Of a stretch of 36,960 bases of DNA, positions 16,480 through 26,398 are shown piece by piece. The DNA lies in contig VEPI01000174.1 of NCBI GenBank assembly GCA_012026935.1, positions 1-36,960 on the forward strand, given 5' to 3'. A program made the translations under genes and the position numbers. The DNA is from Melioribacter sp. (GTDB lineage Bacteria > Bacteroidota > Ignavibacteria > Ignavibacteriales > Melioribacteraceae). The notes below the pieces were generated by a model. The model had not been told where the DNA came from. It saw nothing but the letters and a program-made list of their open reading frames with translations, and did not search any database. How positions within the stretch are numbered: position 1 is the stretch's first letter; each line of letters starts with the position of its first letter.

Positions 16480-17760
16480 TTATGCCTTTAGATAAAACTG
16501 AAATGCCTTTGTAAGTTCTTCGGTTAATTTTATTCTATCATGTTTTTGTATAAAGTCTTTATTCGGCATTGGTAAATTTTTCTTCAAGTATAATTCATGA
16601 ATAAATATTATTGTGTTTTTGATTTCTTGAATATCATCGGGTTTGGTTATGAAAGAAGCACCATATTCTTGCAGAGTAGATTTAGCAGTTCCTTCAACAA
16701 CAGATCCAAGAATTGGCTTACCGGTTCCAATATACTCATATAATTTACTTGTAGAAATTGTATCTGCGTTATGAATATTCCCAATCATCATCCATAAAAC
16801 ATCAGTTGCTTTTAATCTTTTAACCGTTTCATTATGTTCTAAATATCCTAGATCCCTTACAAATTCATTAATACCAAGCTCAGTTATTAGTTTATAATTT
16901 TCCTTGCGAAGATGACCAATAAATTCTAATTCTATGTTAGCTGCAATATCCGGTCTTTCGATAGATAATTGCTTAAAAGCCTTTAGAAAATATTCAGGTG
17001 TAATATTCTCATAAAATATTCCAGCATAAGTAAAACGCATTTTTTGAGATTTTTCAATTTTATCTTCAATTAACTCAAAATCGGCAGGATCAAATCCGTG
17101 CGGAATAATCATTACATCATTGAACGTAAGAAACGGGTAGTTTAAAAGAAGTTTTTCTTTTATTCTGCGGTTAATTGCAACAACCTTATCGGCTAATCGC
17201 AATGATTTATATTCCAACTTTTTGTGTTTATAACGATGGTAAGGAGTCGGATAAAATGCAAAATGATTTCCGAACCATAAATCACGATAATCTACAAAAA
17301 GAGGAATACCAAATTCTTTTTTTAGTTTTGAAGCATAAACAAAACTTGAAGAAGGCGGGATAGTGACATAAATAATATCATACTTTTCTTTTTTAAGAAG
17401 TTCTTTGGCAATTTTATATGCTTTTTTGGACCAAGATTTTTTATTATCAGGAATAAATATTGCCTTACTGATACTCGAAAGAATCTTCCTAATAAATTCT
17501 ATAGGCATATTAACAGTTCGATACTGTTTCCCAATAATAGTATTAACATCAAATGCTTCTGAGCGAATTATATTTACGCCTGCATTCTCTGCTTCTTTCA
17601 ATAAATAAAAATCATGAGCATAATAGGCTATATTTCCGGTTGTAATTACAGTAGGCTGCCAATTAAACTTGTTCATATATTTTGTGAATTTCAGTGTTCG
17701 TTGAACACCGCTTAATCCAAGTGGGGGATAATAATAAGCAATAATCAATACTTTGAACAT
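16480..17760 (-). CDS. GT4-like family glycosyltransferase
   Basis: Cytoplasmic or membrane-peripheral glycosyltransferase of 426 residues. The N-terminal IAYYYPPLGLSGVQRTLKF carries the nucleotide-sugar-side loop of GT-B enzymes; the C-terminal half has FTYAGIFYENITPEYFLKA, YEYIGTGKPILGSV and a late helix. No transmembrane segment or signal peptide is evident. Donor and acceptor are unknown; a role in surface polysaccharide or glycolipid synthesis is inferred from the family only. The stop overlaps no gene but lies 2 nt from purD. The start ATG at 17758-17760 has no clear Shine-Dalgarno, and a 65-bp gap to guaB could hold its promoter. Confidence 0.8.
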   Translation of the reverse strand: MFKVLIIAYYYPPLGLSGVQRTLKFTKYMNKFNWQPTVITTGNIAYYAHDFYLLKEAENAGVNIIRSEAFDVNTIIGKQYRTVNMPIEFIRKILSSISKAIFIPDNKKSWSKKAYKIAKELLKKEKYDIIYVTIPPSSSFVYASKLKKEFGIPLFVDYRDLWFGNHFAFYPTPYHRYKHKKLEYKSLRLADKVVAINRRIKEKLLLNYPFLTFNDVMIIPHGFDPADFELIEDKIEKSQKMRFTYAGIFYENITPEYFLKAFKQLSIERPDIAANIELEFIGHLRKENYKLITELGINEFVRDLGYLEHNETVKRLKATDVLWMMIGNIHNADTISTSKLYEYIGTGKPILGSVVEGTAKSTLQEYGASFITKPDDIQEIKNTIIFIHELYLKKNLPMPNKDFIQKHDRIKLTEELTKAFQFYLKA

Positions 17761-17825
17761 ATTCTGGATATTATTTATGAGTGATAACCATTAATATCAA
17801 AATATTTTTACAAAATCATATTATG

Positions 17826-19310
17826 TCAATACTGATTTTTCTTAGTCATTTGATAATTCGGTGCTTCTTCAGTTACTAAAACATCATGCGGATGACTTTC
17901 ACGCAGACCGGCATTAGAAATTTTTACAAATTTTGATTTAGATTTCAAATCATTAATTGTTTTTGCACCGCAATAACCCATTGCCGCTCGTAATCCACCG
18001 ATGAATTGATAAATCGTATCTGCTAAAGATCCTTTGTAAGGAACACGACCTTCTATTCCTTCAGGAACAAGTTTTTTGATATCTGATTCAACATCTTGAA
18101 AATAACGATCACTGCTGCCCTGTTTCATAGCACTTAATGAACCCATTCCTCTATAAACCTTAAAACTTCTTCCTTCAAATAAAACTTTTTCACCAGGTGT
18201 TTCATCAACACCTGCCAGCATTCCACCCATCATTACTGTATCTGCACCGGCTGCAATTGCTTTTGCAACATCTCCTGTTTGTTTAATTCCACCATCAGAT
18301 ATCACTGGAATGCCTTTACCTTTTAATGCTTGAGCAACTACAATAACAGCACTAATCTGCGGAACTCCAACACCTGCAATAACACGTGTAGTACAAATAG
18401 AACCGGCACCAATTCCAACCTTAACAGCATTAACACCGCAAGACACTAATTCTAAAGCGGCTTCTTTTGTAACAATATTTCCTGCAATCAATTGTAAGTT
18501 TTTATATTTCTTTCTAATCTCTTTAACAGTTTTTAATACTCCCTCGGAATGTCCATGCGCAGTATCAAGAACGATTACATCTACATTCGAAGATACTAAT
18601 GCTTCGACTCTTTTTAACGTATCACTTGTTACACCAACACCGGCACCGACACGCAGTCTTCCTAAATCATCTTTACATGCATGTGGAAATGTTTTTTTCT
18701 TCATTATATCCTTGTATGTAATCAATCCTTTAATGATTCCTTTTTTATCAACTACTGGAAGTTTTTCAATTCTATACTTATGTAATATTTTTTCTGCTTC
18801 ATGAAGTGTCGTTCCAAGAGGTGCAGTAATTAAATTCTCTTTCGTCATTAACTGGCTTACTAGCTTGTTGGAATCTCTTTCGAACCGTAAATCTCTATTA
18901 GTTAGAATTCCAACCAGCTTTCCTTTTTCATCAACAACGGGTATACCTGAAATATGGTATTTCGACATTATCAGCTCGGCTTCTCTAATGGTTCGGTCCG
19001 GTGATAGAGTAATTGGATTAACGATCATTCCGCTCTCTGACCTTTTAACTTTATCAACTTCATCGGCTTGTTTTTCAATTGACATGTTCTTATGAATGAT
19101 TCCGATTCCACCTTGAGCAGCCATAGCAATTGCCATTTGAGATTCTGTTACTGTGTCCATTGCTGCAGAGAGAAAAGGAATGTTTAATTTTATATCTCTT
19201 GTCAATAAAGTAGAAATATCAGTCTGACGCGGAAGAACACTCGATCGAGCCGGAACAAGAAGAATATCATCAAATGTTAGTCCCTCAAAATCAACTTTGT
19301 TCTTATTCAT
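17826..19310 (-). CDS. guaB: Inosine-5'-monophosphate dehydrogenase
   Basis: Oxidises IMP to XMP with NAD, the committed step to guanine nucleotides. The 494-residue protein has a TIM-barrel start [12 protein letters not shown], two CBS repeats around residues 95-205 ([10 protein letters not shown] and [10 protein letters not shown]), the catalytic loop [12 protein letters not shown] with C306, the [18 protein letters not shown] phosphate-binding block and the flap [10 protein letters not shown]. The C-terminal EGRVPYKG segment is intact. The ATG follows AGAGGAAAAC, a good ribosome-binding site. It lies 48 bp downstream of the acyl-CoA dehydrogenase, and the hairpin in between sits right in its leader. 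Confidence 0.97.
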   Translation of the reverse strand: MNKNKVDFEGLTFDDILLVPARSSVLPRQTDISTLLTRDIKLNIPFLSAAMDTVTESQMAIAMAAQGGIGIIHKNMSIEKQADEVDKVKRSESGMIVNPITLSPDRTIREAELIMSKYHISGIPVVDEKGKLVGILTNRDLRFERDSNKLVSQLMTKENLITAPLGTTLHEAEKILHKYRIEKLPVVDKKGIIKGLITYKDIMKKKTFPHACKDDLGRLRVGAGVGVTSDTLKRVEALVSSNVDVIVLDTAHGHSEGVLKTVKEIRKKYKNLQLIAGNIVTKEAALELVSCGVNAVKVGIGAGSICTTRVIAGVGVPQISAVIVVAQALKGKGIPVISDGGIKQTGDVAKAIAAGADTVMMGGMLAGVDETPGEKVLFEGRSFKVYRGMGSLSAMKQGSSDRYFQDVESDIKKLVPEGIEGRVPYKGSLADTIYQFIGGLRAAMGYCGAKTINDLKSKSKFVKISNAGLRESHPHDVLVTEEAPNYQMTKKNQY

Positions 19311-19329
19311 GTTTTCCTCTTCTAATTAC

Positions 19330-19353
19330 AAAAAAGACCACACAAGGTGGTCT
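19330..19353 (-). terminator. Rho-independent terminator after glutaryl-CoA dehydrogenase-like gene
   Basis: Perfect 7-bp stem AGACCAC/GTGGTCT (19335-19341 with 19347-19353), 5-nt loop, followed on the minus strand by TTTTT. It begins 5 nt after the stop at 19359-19361. Because guaB starts 19 nt further on, the element also sits in the guaB leader and could act as an attenuator if transcription from upstream is the only source. The stem core matches the acpP hairpin at 2052-2078. Confidence 0.7.
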
Positions 19354-19358
19354 CTAAT

Positions 19359-20528
19359 TTAATCAAATGCAGCATAACCGGTTATATCTTCACCAATTAT
19401 CAATGTATGCATTTCGTGTGTACCTTCATAGGTCTTTACAGATTCTAAATTCTGCGAATGACGCATAACCGGATACTCATCAAGTATTCCATTTGCGCCG
19501 AGAATTTCTCTAGCAATGCGCGCCGTCTCTAATGCTTTTTCACAATTATTTCTTTTAGCCATAGAAATCTGCGTATGCTTCACTTCATTTTTATCTTTTA
19601 ATCTTCCGAGTTGTAAATTAAGTAATTGTGCTTTTGTAATTTCGGTTAGAATATAAACTAACTTCTCTTGTGTCAATTGATAAGCGGCAATCGGTTTGCT
19701 GAATTGAATTCGGGATTTTGCATAGTTCAGTGCTGAATCATAACATGCCATCATAGATCCGACAACACCCCAAGCAATTCCATAGCGTGCTTGATTCAAA
19801 CACATAAACGGTGATTTCAATCCTCTGCTTTCGCTTAATAAATTTTTCTCAGGTATAAAGACATCCTGAAAAATCAATTCTGAAGTGACAGAAGCTTTAA
19901 GTGAATGTTTACCTTTCATCTCCGGAGCGGAAAAACCTTTCATACCTTTTTCAACTAAAAATCCTCTCACTTCCCCATCTAATTTTGCCCATACAACAGC
20001 AACATCAGCAATTGTTCCATTAGTAATCCACATTTTAGCGCCGTTCAACTTAAAACCATTATCTACTTTTTCGGCACGTGTTACCATACCGGCAGGATTA
20101 GAACCATAGTCAGGTTCTGTTAATCCAAAACATCCAATCTTTTCTCCGGTTGCAAGTTTTGGAAGCCAATAATTTTTTTGGTCATCATTTCCAAAAGTGT
20201 AAATTGGATACATAACTAACGAAGTTTGAACTGATGCAAAACTTCGAATACTGCTATCGCCTCTTTCTAATTCTTGCATAACCAAACCGTAAGTAACATT
20301 GTTCATCGCGGCACAACCAAACTTTTGTGGTAGTGTAATGCCGAATAGCCCTAGCTTTCCAAGTTCTTTTAATAAATGATAAGGGAATATTTCTTCGCGG
20401 TAATGTTTTTCAATGATTGGTATTATTTGTTCATCAACATATTCTCTAACAGTATTACGCACCATTACTTCTTCTTCTGACAGAAGACTATCTACATTAA
20501 AATAATCTACTCCTGTGAATTTGTTCAT
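19359..20528 (-). CDS. Glutaryl-CoA dehydrogenase-like acyl-CoA dehydrogenase
   Basis: FAD enzyme of 389 residues. The catalytic base E368 sits in TYEGTHEMHTLIIG, the form typical of glutaryl-CoA dehydrogenases and relatives. Other marks are GLTEPDYGSNPAG, KMWITNGTIADVAVVW and the IREILGANGI-like EILGANGILDEYPVMRH. In characterised members it oxidatively decarboxylates glutaryl-CoA in lysine degradation, but some homologues act on other acyl-CoAs, so the substrate is tentative. It stands alone: its own terminator lies 5 nt downstream, a candidate promoter is at 20550-20581, and recX is upstream after 77 bp. Confidence 0.88.
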   Translation of the reverse strand: MNKFTGVDYFNVDSLLSEEEVMVRNTVREYVDEQIIPIIEKHYREEIFPYHLLKELGKLGLFGITLPQKFGCAAMNNVTYGLVMQELERGDSSIRSFASVQTSLVMYPIYTFGNDDQKNYWLPKLATGEKIGCFGLTEPDYGSNPAGMVTRAEKVDNGFKLNGAKMWITNGTIADVAVVWAKLDGEVRGFLVEKGMKGFSAPEMKGKHSLKASVTSELIFQDVFIPEKNLLSESRGLKSPFMCLNQARYGIAWGVVGSMMACYDSALNYAKSRIQFSKPIAAYQLTQEKLVYILTEITKAQLLNLQLGRLKDKNEVKHTQISMAKRNNCEKALETARIAREILGANGILDEYPVMRHSQNLESVKTYEGTHEMHTLIIGEDITGYAAFD

Positions 20529-20549
20529 TTAGATCCTAAATGTTGATAA

Positions 20550-20581
20550 CAAAAATATAGAAAACAGTTAAAGAGAACAAA
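20550..20581 (-). promoter_or_regulatory. Candidate Bacteroidota-type promoter
   Basis: On the minus strand TTTG (20578-20581), a 20-bp spacer and TATTTTTG (20550-20557) match the Bacteroidota consensus TTTG ... TAnnTTTG. It lies about 20 nt upstream of the glutaryl-CoA-dehydrogenase-like start. The region is A/T-rich, so chance matches are likely. Confidence 0.35.
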
Positions 20582-20605
20582 GATTACTCCATAGTCGTAG
20601 TAAAT

Positions 20606-21229
20606 TTAATCTTCTTTTAACAACTCATTGAATATTTTCACTATTAAATCAGATTCAAAACCGCGAGAACTAAGTGATGAATATAATTTAGCTTTTATTT
20701 TTCTCCTGTCAGTTTCTTTTCTTTTAATAGAATCTATTTTATGTTTTGCCAAGTCGAGTGCTTGTTCATAACTTAATTCATGATCAACGCTTAATAAAGT
20801 TTTTTCAATAATATTTCTATTGATGCCCTTTTTATACAGTTCAGCTTTCAATTTATTAATGCCGATTTTCTTCTTGACTGATCTTTCTTCAAGAAACGCT
20901 TCGGCAAATTGCTCATCGTCTAATAATTTTTTGTCGGTCAAATCGGTCAATATTTTTTCAATGATCTCTTTGGAATATTTTTTCTTAATAAGCTTAGTTC
21001 TTAATTCGGATGTTGAATGATGTCTTCTTCCCAAAAAGCGGAACGCAGAATCTTTTGCTTTTTGAAATTCACTTGCTGAAATCAAAAACTCAATTTTTTT
21101 GTCGTCAATTAAATCGTTCTTTCGTAAACCATTGTCGGTCACGGTTCTGTAATCAAGAGTAATAAACTCTCCATCATCAAAACAAACCAATACATTATTA
21201 CCCTTTTGCTGTAAAGCAGTAATAATCAT
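20606..21229 (-). CDS. recX: Regulatory protein RecX
   Basis: Modulator of RecA filament growth. The 207-residue protein consists of tandem three-helix modules with recurrent FLGRRHHSTSELRTKL, a LLDDEQFAEAFLEERS segment and a C-terminal SSRGFESDLI block. It starts 2 nt after the recA stop, so the pair is cotranscribed and possibly coupled. Charge is mostly basic, as expected. Identity is supported by the repeat pattern and by the recA neighbour. Confidence 0.92.
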   Translation of the reverse strand: MIITALQQKGNNVLVCFDDGEFITLDYRTVTDNGLRKNDLIDDKKIEFLISASEFQKAKDSAFRFLGRRHHSTSELRTKLIKKKYSKEIIEKILTDLTDKKLLDDEQFAEAFLEERSVKKKIGINKLKAELYKKGINRNIIEKTLLSVDHELSYEQALDLAKHKIDSIKRKETDRRKIKAKLYSSLSSRGFESDLIVKIFNELLKED

Positions 21230-21231
21230 TG

Positions 21232-22290
21232 CTATTTTTTCTTTGATTTAATTTCCGGTTCTTCTTTTTCTTTAGTTGGTTTAGCTGGTTCTAATTTTAT
21301 CATACCGAGCGCAGCTTTCACATCTTTTTCAAGAGAATCAAATAGTTCCGGATCTTCCAACATTTTTGCTTTTAGCTGATCTCTTCCTTGATAACGATTC
21401 TCTTTATATGTAAACCAAGAACCGCTTTTGTTAAGAAGATTTTTCTCGGAAGCCAGATCAATTATCTCTCCTGCTTTGCTGATGCCTTCATTGTAGATAA
21501 TATCAAACTCAACTTCTTTGAAAGGCGGCGCAACTTTGCTTTTTACAATTTTTACTTTTGTTCTATTGCCTATTACATTCTGTCCATCTTTGATGGCTGC
21601 AATTCTTCTGATATCCAATCTAACTGAAGCATAAAACTTTAACGCATTACCCCCTGTAGTAGTTTCCGGGTTGCCAAACATAATTCCGATCTTCATTCTC
21701 AATTGATTAGTAAAAATCACAATGGTTTTTGAACGGCTTATAGCGCCGGTTAATTTACGTAAAGCTTGAGACATTAAACGTGCTTGCATTGCCATTTGAG
21801 GATCACCCATGTCGCCTTCAATTTCGGAACGCGGAACTAGTGCCGCAACTGAATCAACAACAACTACATCAAGAGCATTACTGCGAACTAATGTATCTAC
21901 AATTTCAAGAGCCTGCTCGCCAAAATCCGGTTGAGACAAGAGAAGATTTTTTGTGTCTACATTCAAACGTTTAGCATAATTGAGATCCATTGCGTGTTCG
22001 GCATCAATAAAAGCGGCAAGTCCGCCTAACTTTTGTGCTTCTGCTATTATATGTAAACATAATGTAGTTTTTCCAGATGACTCTGGGCCATAAATTTCAA
22101 TAATTCTTCCGCGCGGTACACCACCGATTCCTAAAGCATAATCTAAAGTTAGTGAACCTGTGGAAATTGATTCGACTGCGTTAATTACACCGTCGCCCAA
22201 TTTCATTATTGTACCTTTGCCGTATGTTTTATCAATATTGGCAATTGTTTCATCAAGTATTTTCAATCTGGCATCTTTATCCGCAGCCAT
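21232..22290 (-). CDS. recA: Recombinase RecA
   Basis: ATP-dependent strand-exchange protein and LexA co-protease. The 352-residue protein has the Walker [10 protein letters not shown], the [18 protein letters not shown] segment including loop L1, TNQLRMKIG and [16 protein letters not shown] (loop L2 region), and a lysine/glutamate-rich tail. The ATG at 22288-22290 follows GGAGGAAAAA, a very strong ribosome-binding site, agreeing with high expression. It is 10 nt downstream of thpR. No LexA box was recognised immediately upstream, and none is expected, since it lies inside an operon. Nothing abnormal. Confidence 0.98.
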   Translation of the reverse strand: MAADKDARLKILDETIANIDKTYGKGTIMKLGDGVINAVESISTGSLTLDYALGIGGVPRGRIIEIYGPESSGKTTLCLHIIAEAQKLGGLAAFIDAEHAMDLNYAKRLNVDTKNLLLSQPDFGEQALEIVDTLVRSNALDVVVVDSVAALVPRSEIEGDMGDPQMAMQARLMSQALRKLTGAISRSKTIVIFTNQLRMKIGIMFGNPETTTGGNALKFYASVRLDIRRIAAIKDGQNVIGNRTKVKIVKSKVAPPFKEVEFDIIYNEGISKAGEIIDLASEKNLLNKSGSWFTYKENRYQGRDQLKAKMLEDPELFDSLEKDVKAALGMIKLEPAKPTKEKEEPEIKSKKK

Positions 22291-22300
22291 TTTTTCCTCC

Positions 22301-22858
22301 TTAGTTTTTCAAATAAAAATTTTTTATTTCTCTATAAACCGATGCACTCGGCAATAGTTTACTTTCATAAAATGTAATTTTGTTTGCTATAAATTTAATT
22401 AAGGGAAGATTTACTTCAGTCAAAGATAATATTTTTTCTGAATCTTCATATCCCCTAAATCTTAATAATGTTAAATGCGGTTGATATTTTCTATTCTCCC
22501 TGTTAAACCCAAATTTAGAAAAGGCCATTTCAATTTCTGAAACCATCTCATTCAATTTACGATTTTCATGCAAACCTACCCAAAAGATTTTAGGCTCGTT
22601 CCCTTTTCTAAAAACACCAAAGTGATTAAAACTTAGATTTAGTGAACTATATTTTTTTGTGATTGATTCAATTGCAGAGATATAAGTTTCAATTAATTCT
22701 TTTTTGGTATCTCCTAGAAATTTTAATGTTAAATGTAGTTTTTCCCGGGACTCCCATTTAACATTTTGCAATTCACCTATTTTATCTCCGATAATATTTA
22801 ACAACTGATTTAAAACATCATCCGGAATCTCAAGAGCTATAAAAGTTCTAATCATCAT
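22301..22858 (-). CDS. thpR: RNA 2',3'-cyclic phosphodiesterase (2'-5' RNA ligase family)
   Basis: Two-H phosphoesterase acting on 2',3'-cyclic RNA ends. The 185-residue protein shows both family HxT motifs: H42-L-T44 in [10 protein letters not shown] and H128-L-T130 in QPHLTLLRF. The N-terminus reads [12 protein letters not shown], close to the IRLFIAIE start usual for the family. The gene overlaps the 3' end of cinA by 11 nt and is 10 nt upstream of recA; a cinA-thpR-recA order is seen in several bacteria. Function in the cell is uncertain. Confidence 0.93.
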   Translation of the reverse strand: MMIRTFIALEIPDDVLNQLLNIIGDKIGELQNVKWESREKLHLTLKFLGDTKKELIETYISAIESITKKYSSLNLSFNHFGVFRKGNEPKIFWVGLHENRKLNEMVSEIEMAFSKFGFNRENRKYQPHLTLLRFRGYEDSEKILSLTEVNLPLIKFIANKITFYESKLLPSASVYREIKNFYLKN

Positions 22859-24101
22859 AAGAAATACCGAGAAGATTTCTTCTCAACATCTCTAAAGCCG
22901 CTTGTGATGTTCTATCTTTATTGAGAAGCCTGTCATCCCCAAAATGAAATTCTTTTGCAGTGCAGATTTTATCATTACATAAACCGATAAAAACTAATCC
23001 AATAGGTTTACCAACTGTTGCCCCGGTTGGTCCCATAATTCCAGTAACAGAAAGACCTACATCTGTTCCGCTGATTGCTTTAACCCCTTCAGCCAATTGC
23101 CTTGCAACTTCTAAACTTACTGCGCCATTTTTCTGAATTGTATCTTCATCAACATGAAGAAGTTCAACCTTTGCAGCATTGCTGTAGGCAACAACTCCCC
23201 TTTCTAAAAAATTACTGCTTCCGCTTATGTTAGTCAATCTGCTCATTATTAACCCGCCTGTACACGATTCGGCAACAGATAATTTCAATCCCCTATCAAT
23301 AAATAGTTTAGCTACAACACTTTCTAAAGTATCGTTTTCCGTACCGTAAATATATCTTCCAATCAGAGAACGAATTTTCTGTTCAATCTCATCCAACTTA
23401 TTTGTTGCATTCTTTTCATCCTTGCTGACGATTGTTAATCTCATTCTTACACCAAATTGACTAGGCAAAAACGCTAACTTAGCTCCTTGCAAAAGCTCAT
23501 CAATATTTCCGAGCTTATCATAAAGCATTGATTCCGGAATTCCTGTCGTCAATAAATTTTTTGTTAAAATGAAATTATCGTTTTCAGTTTTTTGGACAAG
23601 CTTTGGTATAATGAAACTATCCATCATATTTTTCATTTCATACGGAACGCCAGGCATGCAAATAAATATCTTATTTTGCTTTTCGATCCAATATCCCGGT
23701 GCCGTCCCGTAAGGGTTACGAATCGTTTTTGATATTTTAGGAACAAGTGCCTGATCTTCATTAGTAGGCGTGAGAACTCGTCCTCTTGCTTCAAAGAATT
23801 TTTTTATATCTGACAGAACTTCGTAATCAACAACCAACTCGGTATTAAAAAATTCTACAACACATTTTCTGGTTACATCATCATGAGTTGGACCCAATCC
23901 GCCGGTTACAATAACCAAATCATTTTTTTCAAATACTCTATTAAATTCATTTATAATAATTTCTTCATCGTCACCAACAACACTTGAGCCGCTAACATTA
24001 ACATGTGCTTGGGTTAATTTTTCACCGATGTATGCAGCGTTAGAATTAATAATCTGCCCGATCAGTATTTCATCCCCAATAGTTACAATATGAGCTTTCA
24101 T
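22848..24101 (-). CDS. cinA: CinA: MoCF-like domain plus nicotinamide-nucleotide amidase
   Basis: Competence/damage-inducible protein. The 417 residues contain an N-terminal MoCF-type domain (1 to about 170; IGDEILIGQIINSN, TGGLGPTHDDVTR, PGVPYEM) and a C-terminal CinA domain (about 255-415) with the AESCTGGLIMSRL serine motif, GVVAYSNAAK and SVTGIMGPTGAT. In other bacteria this pair performs ADP-ribose pyrophosphatase and NMN deamidation reactions in pyridine nucleotide recycling. The start ATG is 9 nt after pgpA, and the stop overlaps thpR. The pgsA-cinA-recA neighbourhood is classic. Confidence 0.95.
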   Translation of the reverse strand: MKAHIVTIGDEILIGQIINSNAAYIGEKLTQAHVNVSGSSVVGDDEEIIINEFNRVFEKNDLVIVTGGLGPTHDDVTRKCVVEFFNTELVVDYEVLSDIKKFFEARGRVLTPTNEDQALVPKISKTIRNPYGTAPGYWIEKQNKIFICMPGVPYEMKNMMDSFIIPKLVQKTENDNFILTKNLLTTGIPESMLYDKLGNIDELLQGAKLAFLPSQFGVRMRLTIVSKDEKNATNKLDEIEQKIRSLIGRYIYGTENDTLESVVAKLFIDRGLKLSVAESCTGGLIMSRLTNISGSSNFLERGVVAYSNAAKVELLHVDEDTIQKNGAVSLEVARQLAEGVKAISGTDVGLSVTGIMGPTGATVGKPIGLVFIGLCNDKICTAKEFHFGDDRLLNKDRTSQAALEMLRRNLLGISYDD

Positions 24102-24110
24102 TGTTTACTT

Positions 24111-24575
24111 TTATTTAGTGATTAAATTAAAAACATAAATTGTTAATTGAATTAAAATGAATGAATAGATTCCCGCCATAACATCATCCAGCATAACTCC
24201 CCAACCGCCTTTAATTTTTTCTAAATTACGTGCAGGATAAGGTTTTATAATATCCAACAAACGCCAAATCATAAACGCCAACATTATCCACCAGATTTTT
24301 TTTGGAAGAAACAGTAAAGTAATCCACATACCAACCATTTCATCAATAGTACATTCTTTCGGATCTTCTCCATAAATGGATTCAAACTTTGTTGCTATTG
24401 GTACACCAATTAAAATGAAAAGTGATATTCCGAGAATCATAAGTGAGGGATTTTCAAAACCCGGGATTAAATAAATGATCAGTCCAGCAAAACTTCCCCA
24501 CGTACCGGAAGCAGTTTTCATATACCCGGTATAGAATCCTGAGCCAATGAGCTTTTCTAAAAAATTAATTTTCAC
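24111..24575 (-). CDS. pgpA: Phosphatidylglycerophosphatase A
   Basis: Membrane phosphatase converting phosphatidylglycerol phosphate to phosphatidylglycerol. The 154-residue protein has the family motifs TASGTWGSF (residues 21-29), IDEMVGMW, WRLLDIIKPYPARN and GGWGVMLDDVMAG, with hydrophobic segments between. It overlaps pgsA by 11 nt, so the two enzymes for successive steps are translationally coupled. The neighbour order pgsA-pgpA-cinA supports the assignment. Confidence 0.94.
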   Translation of the reverse strand: MKINFLEKLIGSGFYTGYMKTASGTWGSFAGLIIYLIPGFENPSLMILGISLFILIGVPIATKFESIYGEDPKECTIDEMVGMWITLLFLPKKIWWIMLAFMIWRLLDIIKPYPARNLEKIKGGWGVMLDDVMAGIYSFILIQLTIYVFNLITK

Positions 24576-25161
24576 CCTTGATCAATTTCCTAATTAATAA
24601 ACGATTACTAATTATATACGTAACACCAGTAATAACAGTAAATAAAGTTATAAATAACATTACAAAATAGATTGCATTATTGTTCAAAAGAATTTCAAAT
24701 ATTGATTTATAATTAAGGTGTAATGTCTCGAATGTTTTTAAGGTGTAAATTGTTAGCATATAATAAAGAAAAATCATTTGTATAAAAGTTTTAATCTGTG
24801 CTGTCCTACTTGTTGTAAATGAAATTTTTCTATAATCGGCATAAACGCGTAACAATGTAATTAATAGATCTCTTATTATTATTAAAAGGACCATCCACAG
24901 AGGAAGTACGCCTATTATTACAAATGCAATGAAAGCAGTAGAAGTTAATATTTTATCAGCTAACGGATCCATAAACTTACCCCACTCGGTTATATAATTA
25001 AATTTCCGGGCGAGCCATCCATCATACCAATCTGTTATTGCAGCAATTATAAAAACCAGATATGAAAATTGTATCAGCAATGGTTCTCCTGTTAGGAAAA
25101 GAACAAGAAATATAGGTGTAAGTATAATTCTTAATATTGTTAATTGATTAGGTAGAACCAT
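24565..25161 (-). CDS. pgsA: CDP-diacylglycerol-glycerol-3-phosphate phosphatidyltransferase
   Basis: Integral membrane enzyme making phosphatidylglycerophosphate. The CDP-alcohol phosphotransferase motif is complete: D44, D47, G48, A51, R52, G61, D65 and D69 in DWYDGWLARKFNYITEWGKF plus MDPLADK. Hydrophobic segments flank it over 198 residues. The substrate is inferred from the pgpA partner and the PNQLTILRI start typical of PgsA. Sits 16 nt downstream of the DUF971 gene. Confidence 0.94.
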   Translation of the reverse strand: MVLPNQLTILRIILTPIFLVLFLTGEPLLIQFSYLVFIIAAITDWYDGWLARKFNYITEWGKFMDPLADKILTSTAFIAFVIIGVLPLWMVLLIIIRDLLITLLRVYADYRKISFTTSRTAQIKTFIQMIFLYYMLTIYTLKTFETLHLNYKSIFEILLNNNAIYFVMLFITLFTVITGVTYIISNRLLIRKLIKGEN

Positions 25162-25177
25162 TTTTCAGCGATTAGTT

Positions 25178-25477
25178 TTATTGGTTTAATTCAGAAATCT
25201 TTTTCAAGTAATTAAAATCATAAATTCCGGTATTGTGATCATCAGCCCATGTTATTCCAATAGCATAGCTCCCAACCATACGAATGTCAATAACAGAAAG
25301 TTGTTCGCTAGAATAAATTGGAATGTATTTACTGCTATTATTATCTCTTTCAGAAATACAAACCGCGCACGGGCAGTTCTTTCTTAGGTTTGAAAGTTTA
25401 ATACTGGTTTCTATACCATCATTCCATTTTATAAATAAATAATTTTTCTCCTTAATCTTAATCTGAACAGGAACCAT
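25178..25477 (-). CDS. DUF971 domain protein
   Basis: Small protein of 99 residues matching the DUF971 domain, the N-terminal fold of gamma-butyrobetaine hydroxylases. CPCAVC with C35, C37 and C40 and the GSYAIGITWADDHNTGIYDF segment are diagnostic. Stand-alone copies are often near Mrp/ApbC-type iron-sulfur carriers, but none is present here. The gene lies 2 nt after purC and 16 nt before pgsA in a tight operon. Function unknown; metal or Fe-S binding is plausible. Confidence 0.85.
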   Translation of the reverse strand: MVPVQIKIKEKNYLFIKWNDGIETSIKLSNLRKNCPCAVCISERDNNSSKYIPIYSSEQLSVIDIRMVGSYAIGITWADDHNTGIYDFNYLKKISELNQ

Positions 25478-25479
25478 TT

Positions 25480-26373
25480 TTATAAAGTCTCTCCGGTTAA
25501 CTTGTACAAAGCTTCCGTATATTTTTTGCTCGTATTCAAAATTACCTCTTCAGGGAGTGGAGGGGCCGGCGGTCTCTTATTGAAATTGATCGAAAGAAGG
25601 TAATCTCTTACATATTGTTTATCAAAACTATTTTGAGATTTCCCCTTTTCATATTCATTTAATGGCCAGAATCTGGAAGAATCCGGTGTTAATAGTTCAT
25701 CAATTAAAATAATGTTACCATTATAATAACCAAATTCCATTTTTGTATCAGCGATAATAATTCCTTTTTCGAGAGCATATTCTGAAGCTTTGGTATAGAT
25801 TTCTATTGCCGCATTTTTAATGAATTGAAATGCTTCTTTACCAATAATTTTTTCAGCATCTTGTTCTGTTATATTTTCATCATGTAACCCAATTTCAGCT
25901 TTAGTTGAAGGGGTGAAAATCGGTGAAGGAAGTTTTTCTGACTCTACTAATCCCTCGGGTAATTTAATTCCGCAGATCATACCAGTTTTCTTATAATCCA
26001 CCAATCCTGATCCTGTAATAAATCCACGAACAATGCATTCAATAGGAATAAGTTCTGCTTTTTTAACCAGCATTGAACGATCTCTTAATATCTCTTTGTA
26101 AGGTAAACATTCTCGAGGATAATCATCAGCATTCGAGGAAATTAAATGATTAGCAATAATATCTTTTGTGAAATCGAACCAGAATTTCGAAATACGATTT
26201 AATATTTTCCCTTTATCAGGTATCCCTTCATTCATTATCACATCAAAAGCTGAAAGGCGGTCAGTGGCTACAATCAGGTAATAATTTTCAACTTCATAAA
26301 CATCACGGACTTTTCCTTGCTTAAATAGCTTAAGGTTATTAAAATTTGTGCTAGTGATAGAATTAGCAGGCAT
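25480..26373 (-). CDS. purC: Phosphoribosylaminoimidazole-succinocarboxamide synthase
   Basis: ATP-dependent joining of CAIR with aspartate in purine synthesis. The 297-residue protein belongs to the longer purC subtype: KLFKQGKVRDVYEVE at the N-terminus, DRLSAFDVIMNEGIPDKG, IECIVRGFITGSG and IIADTKMEFGY with IDELLTPDSSRFW. The ATG is preceded by AGAGGAAAA and a promoter with TTGAAT-17-TATATT. It is the first gene of the recX-side operon; lipids and recombination genes downstream would share its promoter unless others exist inside. Confidence 0.95.
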   Translation of the reverse strand: MPANSITSTNFNNLKLFKQGKVRDVYEVENYYLIVATDRLSAFDVIMNEGIPDKGKILNRISKFWFDFTKDIIANHLISSNADDYPRECLPYKEILRDRSMLVKKAELIPIECIVRGFITGSGLVDYKKTGMICGIKLPEGLVESEKLPSPIFTPSTKAEIGLHDENITEQDAEKIIGKEAFQFIKNAAIEIYTKASEYALEKGIIIADTKMEFGYYNGNIILIDELLTPDSSRFWPLNEYEKGKSQNSFDKQYVRDYLLSINFNKRPPAPPLPEEVILNTSKKYTEALYKLTGETL

Positions 26374-26398
26374 TTTTCCTCTACAATTTTGGAGTTGA

